Source: Niallia sp. XMNu-256 (GTDB lineage: Bacteria; Bacillota; Bacilli; Bacillales; Cytobacillaceae). From it: a DNA stretch of 64,000 nucleotides. The stretch covers positions 1 to 64,000 of the forward strand of contig NZ_CP137637.1 of the NCBI RefSeq assembly GCF_036670015.1, given 5' to 3'. This document shows, one piece after another, positions 27,248 to 35,004 of the stretch. A program made the translations under genes and the position numbers. The notes under the pieces were generated by a model. That model was not told the origin of the DNA, searched no databases, and worked only from the letters and a program-made list of their open reading frames with translations. Positions within the stretch are counted from its first letter, which is position 1. The number at the start of each line of letters is the position of its first letter.

Positions 27248-27568
27248 TTGACCTTAAACACGGACTTTAATACAGCATTAATTATTTCTATTATTGTTGG
27301 AGCGCTATTTATTATAACTGGCTGGTTGATTTGGAAAAAGCAAAAAAGAAATTTAATAGCAGGTTATAAGGAATCTGAATTTAAAGGTGACAAAGATAAA
27401 TTATCAAAGGATATGGGGATATATTCCATAATAATTGGGGTATTAGTTCTACTATTTCCACTAGTTATTAAATATTTAGGAGAATGGGCTACCTGGGTAT
27501 TAGTAGGAATAATTGTCCTAATCACAATACTCACTTTGTTCAAAATAAATTTTAATAATAAAGGGTGA
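27248..27568 (+). CDS. DUF3784-like membrane protein, first gene of SDP-like operon
   Basis: A 106-aa protein with three hydrophobic segments (about 10-27, 56-75 and 80-98) separated by a Lys-rich loop containing AGYKESEFKGDKDKLSKDMG. The layout matches DUF3784 membrane proteins. It starts with TTG behind AAGGGAATGATGATTT. It lies 25 bp before the DCC gene and heads the toxin operon. No SdpI-type six-helix immunity protein is seen nearby, so this is the best candidate for self-protection (inference only). Confidence 0.65.
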   Translation: MTLNTDFNTALIISIIVGALFIITGWLIWKKQKRNLIAGYKESEFKGDKDKLSKDMGIYSIIIGVLVLLFPLVIKYLGEWATWVLVGIIVLITILTLFKINFNNKG

Positions 27569-27593
27569 TTCCTTTTTATAGAAAGGAAAAGCT

Positions 27594-28025
27594 ATGAAAA
27601 AATTATTGGTTTTATATGATAGTTGGTGTCCTTTGTGCATCAAAATAAAAAAGAATATAGAATATCTTGATTGGTTCCATATTATTGAATTCCAAACAAT
27701 CCGCAATAATGATCAATACTTAGATATACCTTATGAACAACTTGTTAAAAAAATGCATTGTGTAGAACTGAGCAATAAAAAAATCCACTCAGGAATTGAT
27801 GCTGTAGCTGCTATCTGCCTCCGTATCCCACTTCTTTTTATGTTTTATTTTCCATTGAAATTTTCTAGTTCTATTGGGATAGGAGAATTTGTTTATAATC
27901 ATATAGCCAATTCTAGAAGAATAGTTCCAGTAAATAATTGTGTGGAAGATGGGTGTGAACTTATACCAAACGAACATACAACTAGTAAGGAGCCAAAAAC
28001 TAATGCATTCCATGAATCAAAATAA
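27594..28025 (+). CDS. DCC-family thiol-disulfide oxidoreductase-like protein (DUF393)
   Basis: A 143-aa protein beginning KKLLVLYDSWCPLCIK. The YDxxCPLC stretch is the DCC/DUF393 signature, a thioredoxin-like CxxC. A central hydrophobic segment (FMFYFPLKF region) is typical of the family. GAAAGGAAAAGCT precedes the ATG. Its end overlaps the SdpA-like gene by 23 nt, so the two are cotranscribed. It may handle thiols in the exported products, though the toxin itself has no cysteine. Confidence 0.8.
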   Translation: MKKLLVLYDSWCPLCIKIKKNIEYLDWFHIIEFQTIRNNDQYLDIPYEQLVKKMHCVELSNKKIHSGIDAVAAICLRIPLLFMFYFPLKFSSSIGIGEFVYNHIANSRRIVPVNNCVEDGCELIPNEHTTSKEPKTNAFHESK

Positions 28026-28557
28026 ATTAGCAAAATGGTTTTACACATTTTTTGCCATCTTATTACTAGTGGTCATGCTCTCAATCATTAGTGCATTACC
28101 TCAAAACCCTTTAACTTTAAATAAAACTAACGATACACTATTTTCTCAATTATTACCTCAAGGTTGGGGGTTTTTCAGTAAAAATCCAAGAGAAGAATTC
28201 TTAAATGTTTATTCAACTAATAGTGAAATCTCCGCTCAATGGCCCAATATGAAATTAACAAATTTATTTGGAGTAGATAGAACTGGTAGAGCCCAAGGAA
28301 CCGAATTAGGTTTAATAATTCCAGAGCTTCAGGAAACAGATTTTAAAGAGTGTAATAAGGATATAGATGATTGTATAGCTGATATGAAAGACGTACAACC
28401 CATAGAAATATATAATTCTACCCCGAAGAAAACTTTATGTGGTGAACAATATATTACATTACAAGAACCTATGCCTTGGGCATGGAGCTCTTCTACGGAA
28501 AGAACTTACAAATCATCTAAATTAGCAAAGGTAGAATTGGTATGTACAAAAAATTAG
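28003..28557 (+). CDS. sdpA: SdpA-like toxin maturation protein
   Basis: A 184-aa protein with one N-terminal membrane segment (FYTFFAILLLVVMLSIIS) and a soluble domain. It shows SdpA-family features such as LLPQGWGFFSKNPREE and QEPMPWAWSS. SdpA and SdpB are both needed in B. subtilis to turn pro-SdpC into the active SDP peptide. The start at 28003 follows AAGGAGCCAAAAACTA. It overlaps the preceding DCC gene and the following SdpB gene by 16 nt. Confidence 0.85.
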   Translation: MHSMNQNKLAKWFYTFFAILLLVVMLSIISALPQNPLTLNKTNDTLFSQLLPQGWGFFSKNPREEFLNVYSTNSEISAQWPNMKLTNLFGVDRTGRAQGTELGLIIPELQETDFKECNKDIDDCIADMKDVQPIEIYNSTPKKTLCGEQYITLQEPMPWAWSSSTERTYKSSKLAKVELVCTKN

Positions 28558-29480
28558 TAAATCAAACCGGAAATTACATAATGACAAAGGGAAGTCCATT
28601 TACAAATGTTTATGGTCTAGCACGAAGTCTATTGGCTCTTGGCACACTTGTAACGCTTTTGTTTAATGATATCAATACTCTTTTTAAACCTGTTGCTGGA
28701 GTTACCGAATATCCATATTGTTCTACAGGTATAAATTCAATTAGTGTTTTTTGTATTGCTTCAAATACATACTTATCCGAAATTAAAATTGTTACTATTA
28801 TTCTCTTAATTATTATTATGTCAGGATGGAGACCTAGAATAACAGGTTTAATACATTGGTGGATAGCCTTCAGTGTTCAAAATTCAATGACCACTCTTGA
28901 TGGTGGTGATCAAGTAACAGCCGTTTTAACATTTCTATTAATCCCAATGACACTAGTCGATGAAAGAAAATGGCATTGGGAAAAGGATTGCTCTATCGAA
29001 AAGAACAGAGACATCGCAGTTGCTTTAGGATGGGCATCTATATTTGTGATTCAGTTTCAAATAGCAATATTATATTTACATTCAAGTATTGCAAAATTAA
29101 CTACCTCTGAGTGGGTTAATGGTACTGCTGTATATTATTTTTTAAACGATCCACTTTTTGGGCTTAGTCCTATAATTAAACCATTAATTCAGCCGATAAC
29201 TGAAAGTTGGTTAGTTGTCATTCCGACGTGGGGGACAATTATTCTACAGTTTTTACTGTTTTGCGGACTATTTTCAAACTCGAAAACTAAAAAAATATTA
29301 TTTGTGTTAGCTATAACTATGCATGAGATTTTTGCTTTAATGTTAGGGCTTGTCTCTTTTTCGATAGCGATGAGTGCCGCATTAATTTTATTCTTATTGC
29401 CGATTAATGCTCATTTTAAATATAAGTTTAAATTTAATTTTCAATTTAATTTACCTTTAACTCGAAAGGAGGTGGAATAA
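28542..29480 (+). CDS. sdpB: SdpB-like membrane protein (HTTM domain)
   Basis: Polytopic membrane protein of 312 aa with about seven hydrophobic segments. SdpB is a partner of SdpA in maturing the SDP toxin, and its domain is related to the HTTM fold of vitamin-K-dependent carboxylase-like proteins. Visible marks are the VYGLARSLLALGTL start, FSVQNSMTTLDGGDQ and LHSSIAKLTTSEWVNG. It overlaps sdpA by 16 nt, and its stop is directly followed by the ATG of the toxin gene. Confidence 0.87.
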   Translation: MYKKLVNQTGNYIMTKGSPFTNVYGLARSLLALGTLVTLLFNDINTLFKPVAGVTEYPYCSTGINSISVFCIASNTYLSEIKIVTIILLIIIMSGWRPRITGLIHWWIAFSVQNSMTTLDGGDQVTAVLTFLLIPMTLVDERKWHWEKDCSIEKNRDIAVALGWASIFVIQFQIAILYLHSSIAKLTTSEWVNGTAVYYFLNDPLFGLSPIIKPLIQPITESWLVVIPTWGTIILQFLLFCGLFSNSKTKKILFVLAITMHEIFALMLGLVSFSIAMSAALILFLLPINAHFKYKFKFNFQFNLPLTRKEVE

Positions 29481-30125
29481 ATGAAGAAAGCTCTTTCTTT
29501 AATTTTAGTTTTTGCATTATTTTTATCGAGTCTTTCGGCCGTAAATGTACAAGTTGCTGAAGCTAAAACCAAAGACAAAGACTACACTGGTCAAGAACTT
29601 TTTGAAGGGATATTTTTTGGATATGGTGAAGTAAGTGAATCACTTTCAGATTTTTGGGAAACTGCATTACCTGAAGGTTATACCTACTCTAAAGAAGAAA
29701 TTAATAGAATCAAAAGCATCGAAAAACAACTAGTAAGAAACGACCCTCATTTCTTTAAAAACTTCAAAAAAGGAATTGAGAGTGGAGATCATTTTGTTAT
29801 TGAAGAAACAATTGCTGAAACCGAAAAAGCTTTAGCGAAAATATTTGAAAAAGAAATAGCACAAGAGCGTGAGGCTCTTGCTCAAGAAGATTCTAAAGTT
29901 ACTCAATCTATTTCAAATGATGAAGCTCAGGCTTTAGCAGTTAAACCTGGATTTGCATTATGGGTAGCTTATTCCTATGTAGGAGCAACACATATTGCAG
30001 CTGTATTTGTTGTAACCGTTGTTGCAGTCGGCACTAAATTTGTTGGTCCTAGTTCTGCTGTAGAGGCAGATAACCTCTTATCTAGAGAAATGTATGTAGA
30101 CAGTATTGCAGAAAATTTGAACTAA
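29481..30125 (+). CDS. sdpC: SdpC-like secreted toxin precursor without cysteines
   Basis: A 214-aa precursor with a Sec signal peptide (about 1-29, ending VQVAEA-KTKD). It has a charged helical middle and a C-terminal hydrophobic segment, PGFALWVAYSYVGATHIAAV onward (about 154-190), where SdpC holds its SDP peptide. B. subtilis SDP has a disulfide, whereas this protein has no cysteine at all. GAAAGGAGGTGGAATAA precedes the ATG. Position after sdpA-sdpB supports the call. The killing activity and target cells are inferred. Confidence 0.8.
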   Translation: MKKALSLILVFALFLSSLSAVNVQVAEAKTKDKDYTGQELFEGIFFGYGEVSESLSDFWETALPEGYTYSKEEINRIKSIEKQLVRNDPHFFKNFKKGIESGDHFVIEETIAETEKALAKIFEKEIAQEREALAQEDSKVTQSISNDEAQALAVKPGFALWVAYSYVGATHIAAVFVVTVVAVGTKFVGPSSAVEADNLLSREMYVDSIAENLN

Positions 30126-30147
30126 GGTTAGATATGCGTTAAGTTAG

Positions 30148-30170
30148 GTGACCCCAATTCGTGGGGTCAC
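30148..30170 (+). terminator. terminator of the SDP-like operon
   Basis: GTGACCCCA-ATTCG-TGGGGTCAC is a perfect 9-bp hairpin followed by TTTAAAATT, 22 bp after the toxin stop. Confidence 0.75.
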
Positions 30171-30345
30171 TTTAAAATTATTCAACCCTAGCTCATTAAT
30201 TTACTATACACTTATTATAACTATTATATACCTTAATTATTCGGACATCACAAAAGTAAAAAGCTAGGATTTCGAACAAAAATCTACTTTCCACTATAAA
30301 AGCCGAAAAGCCCTAAATGGTTAAGAGTTTTTCATGTTTCTTCCG

Positions 30346-30620
30346 TTATATATATTCCCCAAAAACATCCTCACTCCAAGCATGAATCGCATGCTTTTCC
30401 CTTTTAAATCCCTTTTCCAAATAAATCATCGTGGTCTCGATTTTCTCATGACCAAGGCTTCTCATAATGCTGTACACATCAACTTTACTTAGATGGGATA
30501 TAATCGCAAATGCATGTCGAAAAGTATGAGGGCCAATCGAGTTGGTGCGGTTATTTAAAAATGGTGGTAGATTTGTATTTTTAATAGCATCGGTTATATA
30601 TTGAGATAATAAGAAGGCGA
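30346..30620 (-). pseudogene. tyrosine recombinase, C-terminal remnant
   Basis: Reverse-strand reading gives FLLSQYITDAIKN, then IGPHTFRHAFAI, then IMRSLGHEKIETTMIYLEK before TAA. This carries the HxxR, the LGH box and the nucleophilic Tyr of phage-type integrases. The N-terminal part, including the first catalytic Arg, is absent. It is distinct in sequence from the integrase at 45 kb. Confidence 0.8.
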
Positions 30621-31053
30621 GTAAGCCTTACCTGTATTAGTAGTAAACATCGGACTCATTGGCTCTGCAGAAGCAAGTGGCTGCAAACTAAAAAAAATTG
30701 TTTTAAGGTGTTCAACACACCTTTCCTTTTAGTTTGATAAATCTTATAACCCAAATAAATCATTTTTTATGGGTTATTACCTATACAAATCCTGTTTTTA
30801 TTACATAAGACTATAGTGTGGGATTAGTCAATTATATAAAGCCAGCCAAGACCGCATTTTAAATGCGGTTCTGTTTATTTTAGTCAATAAAGTAACAAAA
30901 ATGACGGAGTAATTATCCTGAAAAATATAAACTAATTTTCAGTTTTAAAATAAGTAATAGATATCAACAGCAACCACTTTAGTTTAAATGTAGATGCTGT
31001 TGTTTTTGTTTGGTATCAAATAAGTGTTTTATATCATTCACCTATATGGATCT
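30621..31053. other. non-coding with three hairpins
   Basis: AAGGTGT-TCAAC-ACACCTT followed by TTCCTTTT (30705-30730), ACCGCATTT-T-AAATGCGGT (30851-30869) and AACAGCA...TGCTGTT with a T-rich tail (about 30967-31010) look like terminators. No gene is seen between them. Confidence 0.45.
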
Positions 31054-31161
31054 TTATTTAATCTTTATGCTGATTAGCTTAACTCCTGCTTTTTGAGCCT
31101 TTTTTGTCCCCTCTTGGATCTTCCTAATTACAGCTTTATCTTTCTTCTTTTTATTCAACAT
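31054..31161 (-). CDS. very basic 35-aa peptide
   Basis: GGGAGAGGACGGATTAAT precedes the ATG. The 35 residues begin MLNKKKKDKAVIRKIQEG and are one-third lysine/arginine with a helical look. It points away from the transfer-like operon that starts at 31.3 kb. I do not recognise it. The ribosome site is the main support, and chance is possible. Confidence 0.35.
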   Translation of the reverse strand: MLNKKKKDKAVIRKIQEGTKKAQKAGVKLISIKIK

Positions 31162-31333
31162 ATTAATCCGTCCTCTCCCAGATTCAATTATCAAAAGTAT
31201 GGACAAGTTTAACTAGAAATATACAAATATAGGTTCTAAACTTGTCTTCCCTCTCCTATATATCTATTAGAAACGGAAAAGTGGAAAAGTGACCATGTGT
31301 TAATTATAAAAAATCAGAAAGGCAGGGGAGAGA

Positions 31334-31810
31334 ATGAGTTTTATTAATCCATTATTCAATGATTTTGAAATAACAAATGGGAAAACATCCAAACCTAAAT
31401 CAATAAAACCTACAAAGCAAATTCGATCTACACGCAAGGATAAAACACACAATATAAAATTCCCTGTTGATCCTATTGTCCAAATGAAATTAAAAAGTCT
31501 TTGCAAACAGGGTACAAGAATTTATCGACTTCAAGGAAAAGGGGATTTAAAGCAAACTAAATTTAACACTCTATTATTGACATATGGATTAAAACATAAA
31601 GAGCTTGTCCATTGGAATCATCATTACAAAGACACAAAAGTATATATGCACACTCAACTGCTAGAAAATGAATATGAACTCCAAATCGGAGGGCCACATG
31701 GACTGGCTATCCAAATGAATCTTTCAGAAAGAAAGGTGGTTTTTCAAATAATGATGTCCGTAATGAAATGGATAGAGGGAGGAGACAGTGACCTTGAGGA
31801 AATCATTTAG
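31334..31810 (+). CDS. hypothetical plasmid protein (158 aa)
   Basis: Soluble protein with a basic, disordered N-terminus (KTSKPKSIKPTKQIRSTRKD), followed by a folded part that contains HNIKFPVDPIVQMKLKSLC and HGLAIQMNLSERK. The pattern could be a DNA-binding accessory factor of a transfer region, but no family is recognised. GGCAGGGGAGAGA precedes the ATG. It overlaps the next gene by 23 nt, so it is operonic with it and heads the 31-37 kb set. Confidence 0.6.
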   Translation: MSFINPLFNDFEITNGKTSKPKSIKPTKQIRSTRKDKTHNIKFPVDPIVQMKLKSLCKQGTRIYRLQGKGDLKQTKFNTLLLTYGLKHKELVHWNHHYKDTKVYMHTQLLENEYELQIGGPHGLAIQMNLSERKVVFQIMMSVMKWIEGGDSDLEEII

Positions 31811-32423
31811 TCATTTAAATATTCTTCAAAAAAGGTTATCGGGAATTGAGGAGGCAAAAGGGTTCTTTAAATCGTTATTTGGCAGTTATAAGTATTTAGA
31901 AATAAATTTACCTTATTACGACTACATAAGAGCAACCATTTTTGTTCAGGATCTTCGAGATAATTTTGGAGAAGAAGTTCCATATCAATTTAATGAGGCT
32001 GTTCTGCTTTGGATTCTTTATGATGATTTTCTTAATCAAATTAAGAAAGGTGCAAAAAATGAACAAATTGCCAAATATTTAAAATTAGGGAAAGCCAAGT
32101 ATTTTCAAGAGAAAATAAAACAAAAAAGAGTGTTAAAACCGTTAAACTCTAATACATTTCATTTTGAAAATGAAGAAGAAATTATGGATTATACAGATGC
32201 CCAAGAAGAAAAAATGGCTTCGATTATCATTAGGATGCGTGAAACTGAAATATTGCGTGGAGAAGTACTTCTCTACGACTTATTTTCTAATGAAGAATTT
32301 GATATGACAGTAGAAGAAATCATTGTTATTGTATTTTTGGATTTTTTCCAGCAAATCAAAAACGATGGAAGTTCATTGAAAGTACAAAAATCCATATTAA
32401 GTCATATTAAAAGATGCTCGTGA
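31788..32423 (+). CDS. hypothetical plasmid protein (211 aa)
   Basis: Acidic, mostly helical, without membrane segments. It starts with GTG inside the previous gene, behind GGAGGGAGGAGACA. Residues 90-125 contain a possible helix-turn-helix, NEQIAKYLKLGKAKYFQEKI. The C-terminal half is helical and hydrophobic in EEIIVIVFLDFFQQI. Translational coupling with the gene before suggests a joint role. I cannot name a family. Confidence 0.6.
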   Translation: MTLRKSFSHLNILQKRLSGIEEAKGFFKSLFGSYKYLEINLPYYDYIRATIFVQDLRDNFGEEVPYQFNEAVLLWILYDDFLNQIKKGAKNEQIAKYLKLGKAKYFQEKIKQKRVLKPLNSNTFHFENEEEIMDYTDAQEEKMASIIIRMRETEILRGEVLLYDLFSNEEFDMTVEEIIVIVFLDFFQQIKNDGSSLKVQKSILSHIKRCS

Positions 32424-32430
32424 AATCCAA

Positions 32431-32476
32431 AAAGACATTGCAGGCCACTAGTTTAAAGTGAAATGCAAATGTCTTT
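32431..32476. terminator. terminator after the 31.3-32.4 kb gene pair
   Basis: AAAGACATT...AATGTCTTT stem (32431-32439 and 32468-32476) with a long loop, 8 bp after the 211-aa gene. Loose, but well placed. Confidence 0.45.
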
Positions 32477-32582
32477 CAGAAACTGAATCCCTGTTTTTTC
32501 CGAGTTCTTTTTACCGATAGAATTTATTATGTTTTTACTGGATGAAGTATTTACCCGACTAAATAAGGTAAATAATAAAGAC

Positions 32583-32651
32583 TTATAACCCTCTTCCACG
32601 GCCCGATGAGTCAGAAGCATGGTCTCCGCGATCTTTTCGATAACGAATCAT
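32583..32651 (-). CDS. 22-aa Arg/Gly/Ser-rich peptide
   Basis: AACAGGAGTGACTAGA precedes the ATG. The frame encodes MIRYRKDRGDHASDSSGRGR plus two residues. It lies divergent to the regulator at 32.7 kb. The ribosome site is strong for so short a frame. Function unknown. Confidence 0.35.
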   Translation of the reverse strand: MIRYRKDRGDHASDSSGRGRGL

Positions 32652-32743
32652 TCTAGTCACTCCTGTTTATTTTTATTGTTGTTTTTAGTTTGTCCATATT
32701 TAGAATGATTATACTGGATGAATTTATAAAGGAGATGAATACG

Positions 32744-33190
32744 ATGACAGAACAACAAACAAATAACGTTCCTGTTTCTATTTCGATTCAATTAATGCCT
32801 TCCACAATTAAACGACTGGAAGAGATAAATCATTATTTGGCCATTCGTAATAAAGGTGATCTCACTTTAGAAGATACGATTAAAGATGCCATTGCTAATT
32901 ATTTAGATGTGATGAGACCGCTTAAAAAAGAGGAAATTGACTACATCGGCACTTTGGTAGTAGATGGATCTCCTTATGCTATTAGAAACCGGTTTAAAGA
33001 GATTATGAATCAAAAAGGAATGAAAGCCGTAAAATTACAAAAGGACACAGGAATAAGTAAAAGTAATATATCTCAAGTGTTAAACAATAAAAATTTAAAT
33101 ATGAGCCTTGATTATTTTCTTCGTATTTGGTTTGCATTACAATGTCCCCCTATTGGAGATTGTTTATATCGTGAAAATTTGAAACCATAG
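32744..33190 (+). CDS. XRE-type helix-turn-helix regulator
   Basis: A 148-aa DNA-binding protein. The start at 32744 follows AAGGAGATGAATACG; an earlier ATG at 32690 has no ribosome site. The N-terminal half (SISIQLMPSTIKRLEEINHY) resembles a ribbon-helix-helix or coiled dimer region. The C-terminal half carries a Cro/CI-like HTH, VKLQKDTGISKSNISQVLNN. It stands directly before the pilin-like/FtsK operon and is a good candidate for its regulator. Confidence 0.75.
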   Translation: MTEQQTNNVPVSISIQLMPSTIKRLEEINHYLAIRNKGDLTLEDTIKDAIANYLDVMRPLKKEEIDYIGTLVVDGSPYAIRNRFKEIMNQKGMKAVKLQKDTGISKSNISQVLNNKNLNMSLDYFLRIWFALQCPPIGDCLYRENLKP

Positions 33191-33309
33191 TGTTTCTTTT
33201 TTTTTGAACTTTCCTCCGTTTTACACAAACAAAAATGTTAATGATTATTGGAATAAAACTAGAAAAAGGATGCATATAGATAGGAAAAAGCCCAAAAAGG
33301 GGAGATAGA

Positions 33310-33429
33310 ATGTCCATTTTCATCCTCATTCAAACAGGTTGCTTAATAACAGCTGTCAGTACTTTTGGGTATACAGTTTGTAAAGGGAGGAAAAACCGTG
33401 TTTCAAAAACAGGAAACCTTCACGATTAG
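33310..33429 (+). CDS. small single-span membrane protein (39 aa)
   Basis: GGGGAGATAGA precedes the ATG. The frame reads MSIFILIQTGCLITAVSTFG, one membrane span, then a basic tail. It overlaps the start of the pilin-like gene, whose ribosome site lies inside it, so translation is coupled. A similar tiny membrane frame precedes the FtsK-like gene at 34.9 kb. Confidence 0.5.
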   Translation: MSIFILIQTGCLITAVSTFGYTVCKGRKNRVSKTGNLHD

Positions 33430-33895
33430 TGAATTTTTACAACAAACCAAACCAAAAGAAAACCAAACACTTAGGGAGGAAATGGATTTTTTTCTCCAAA
33501 CCTACCTGAAGGAGGTGAAGGTAGCAAAACCGAAACAGAAAAGGAAATATCAAACAATGATTCTGAAAACTTTATCCGTATCGTTATCGGTTCTCGTATT
33601 TGCTACTCCCGCATTCGCTCAAACCCCACAACCAGCCACCATTCCAACCGAAGTAGAATCCCTTCTTCAAACCATACAAATCATTTGTCTAGGACTCGTA
33701 GCCGGAGTCGCAACAATCTGCCTGATGTTAGCCGGAGCGATGCGGGTGGTCGGTCTAGGAGAGAAAGCCAAAGCGTGGTCAACGGAGATCATAAAGGGAA
33801 CTTTGCAAGTAATCTCAGCACCTGTCGTAGTATGGTTGCTGATCACCATCGTCAAAGGGATACTAAGCCCCTTACCAGGATTTCAAAATTTTTAG
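33398..33895 (+). CDS. VirB2/TrbC-like pilin-type membrane protein
   Basis: The start is GTG at 33398, behind AAAGGGAGGAAAAACC. After a 50-residue basic cytoplasmic lead there is a signal-like segment ending FATPAFA-QTPQ. Two further hydrophobic helices (about 90-113 and 135-155) are joined by a short loop, VGLGEKAKAWSTE. This is the layout of VirB2/TrbC conjugative pilins and of short two-helix transfer proteins. Predicted by layout only; there is no sequence signature I can cite. Confidence 0.55.
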   Translation: MFQKQETFTISEFLQQTKPKENQTLREEMDFFLQTYLKEVKVAKPKQKRKYQTMILKTLSVSLSVLVFATPAFAQTPQPATIPTEVESLLQTIQIICLGLVAGVATICLMLAGAMRVVGLGEKAKAWSTEIIKGTLQVISAPVVVWLLITIVKGILSPLPGFQNF

Positions 33896-34890
33896 AACAT
33901 CTACATCAAAATAAAGGAAAAGTCATTCCATTAAGCGTTCTGGTTATTCCAAGTGCATTTTTAACAGGTTGTTCAGTAGAAGCGACAGAACCTACTACTG
34001 TAACAAAATCCTTTCAGACTATCTCAACTTGGTTTGGAACTCTAAACGCTACAGCATATGAAGATTTATTAAATCCCAAAAGTCATATGAAAGAACTGAT
34101 GGTGTGGCTTTACAAAACCATAAGCATGATTATTTATACCCCTATTTTCCTCTTTGACAATGAATTCTTTGATCACATGATACGCATTTTTGCTAGTTTA
34201 TCTGCAGGAGTGGTCACGTTAGGAAGTATGATTGAAGGATTTAAAAGGATATTAGGGTTGAGCAGTACTTCGTTAAAACAAATTATTGCTCGCTTACCTT
34301 TGTTAATTGGGGTCTGTGGTTTTGCTCCATACTTATTTGTTAAAGCAATAGAAGCCATGAACAATATGACACAAATGATTATATCAATTGGCACTAGTAT
34401 TCTTGGAACGTCTACGCATTTACCTGACTTGGAGTTCATTCTAGTTGGTGAAGCTTTTGAAGTCATCGGGTTATTTTTATTTATCTTGCTCTATATTGCC
34501 TTATTAATTCCCATGATGTTAAATCATGGCCGTCGATGGTTTTCCATGATTGCACTAGGAATCTTAACCCCATTTGCCATGCTAGGATATGTATTTGATT
34601 CATTAAAAAATTTACATCAAGGTTGGTGGACTTCTTTAAAAGGACTGTTTTTGGTCCAAATTGTTTATTCAATCTTTGTAACCATACTTTCTTTATTAAT
34701 GTTTGCTGTTCCTTTTCCAACTACGATTGAAGGATTATTTGCTAAGTTATTGGTGATTTTAGGGGGATTATACATGCTAGCTATTCCACCGCAATCGGTA
34801 AAAAAGTATTTTGATCTAGGCCCAACTCCAAAACAATCGTATGCAGCAGTCGCACAGAAACTTGGCAAACTTATATTGAGAAAGGTGTAG
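33832..34890 (+). CDS. polytopic membrane lipoprotein-like protein, transfer operon
   Basis: The frame overlaps the end of the pilin-like gene and its true start is unclear; 33832 is the nearest ATG, and the earlier frame back to 33685 is only the shadow of the pilin gene. Near the N-terminus PLSVLVIPSAFLTG-C looks like a lipoprotein signal with the Cys lipobox. Then follow about five to six hydrophobic helices (IGVCGFAPYLFVKAI, GLFLFILLYIALLIP and others), as in VirB6/TrbL-type channel proteins. The transfer role is inferred from context. Confidence 0.6.
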   Translation: MVADHHRQRDTKPLTRISKFLEHLHQNKGKVIPLSVLVIPSAFLTGCSVEATEPTTVTKSFQTISTWFGTLNATAYEDLLNPKSHMKELMVWLYKTISMIIYTPIFLFDNEFFDHMIRIFASLSAGVVTLGSMIEGFKRILGLSSTSLKQIIARLPLLIGVCGFAPYLFVKAIEAMNNMTQMIISIGTSILGTSTHLPDLEFILVGEAFEVIGLFLFILLYIALLIPMMLNHGRRWFSMIALGILTPFAMLGYVFDSLKNLHQGWWTSLKGLFLVQIVYSIFVTILSLLMFAVPFPTTIEGLFAKLLVILGGLYMLAIPPQSVKKYFDLGPTPKQSYAAVAQKLGKLILRKV

Positions 34891-34899
34891 ATAATATCA

Positions 34900-34992
34900 A
34901 TGGAAATGATTTTATGGATTAATACGGGATTTATCGTATTAAATACGATGACATTATTGTGGATTTACGTAAAACACCTAACTTCAAATTAA
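34900..34992 (+). CDS. small membrane protein (30 aa)
   Basis: A frame of 30 codons between the channel-like gene and the FtsK-like gene, reading MEMILWINTGFIVLNTMTLL and then WIYVKHL. It is one hydrophobic helix. AAAGGTG lies a bit far upstream. Its place in a tight operon supports expression. Confidence 0.4.
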   Translation: MEMILWINTGFIVLNTMTLLWIYVKHLTSN

Positions 34993-35004
34993 GGGTGGTT
35001 TTTA

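Noticed and set aside
33685-33831. In-frame extension of the lipoprotein-like gene, rich in Arg and Ser
   Set aside because: These codons lie inside the pilin-like gene in another frame and read as a shadow; the real start is further on.
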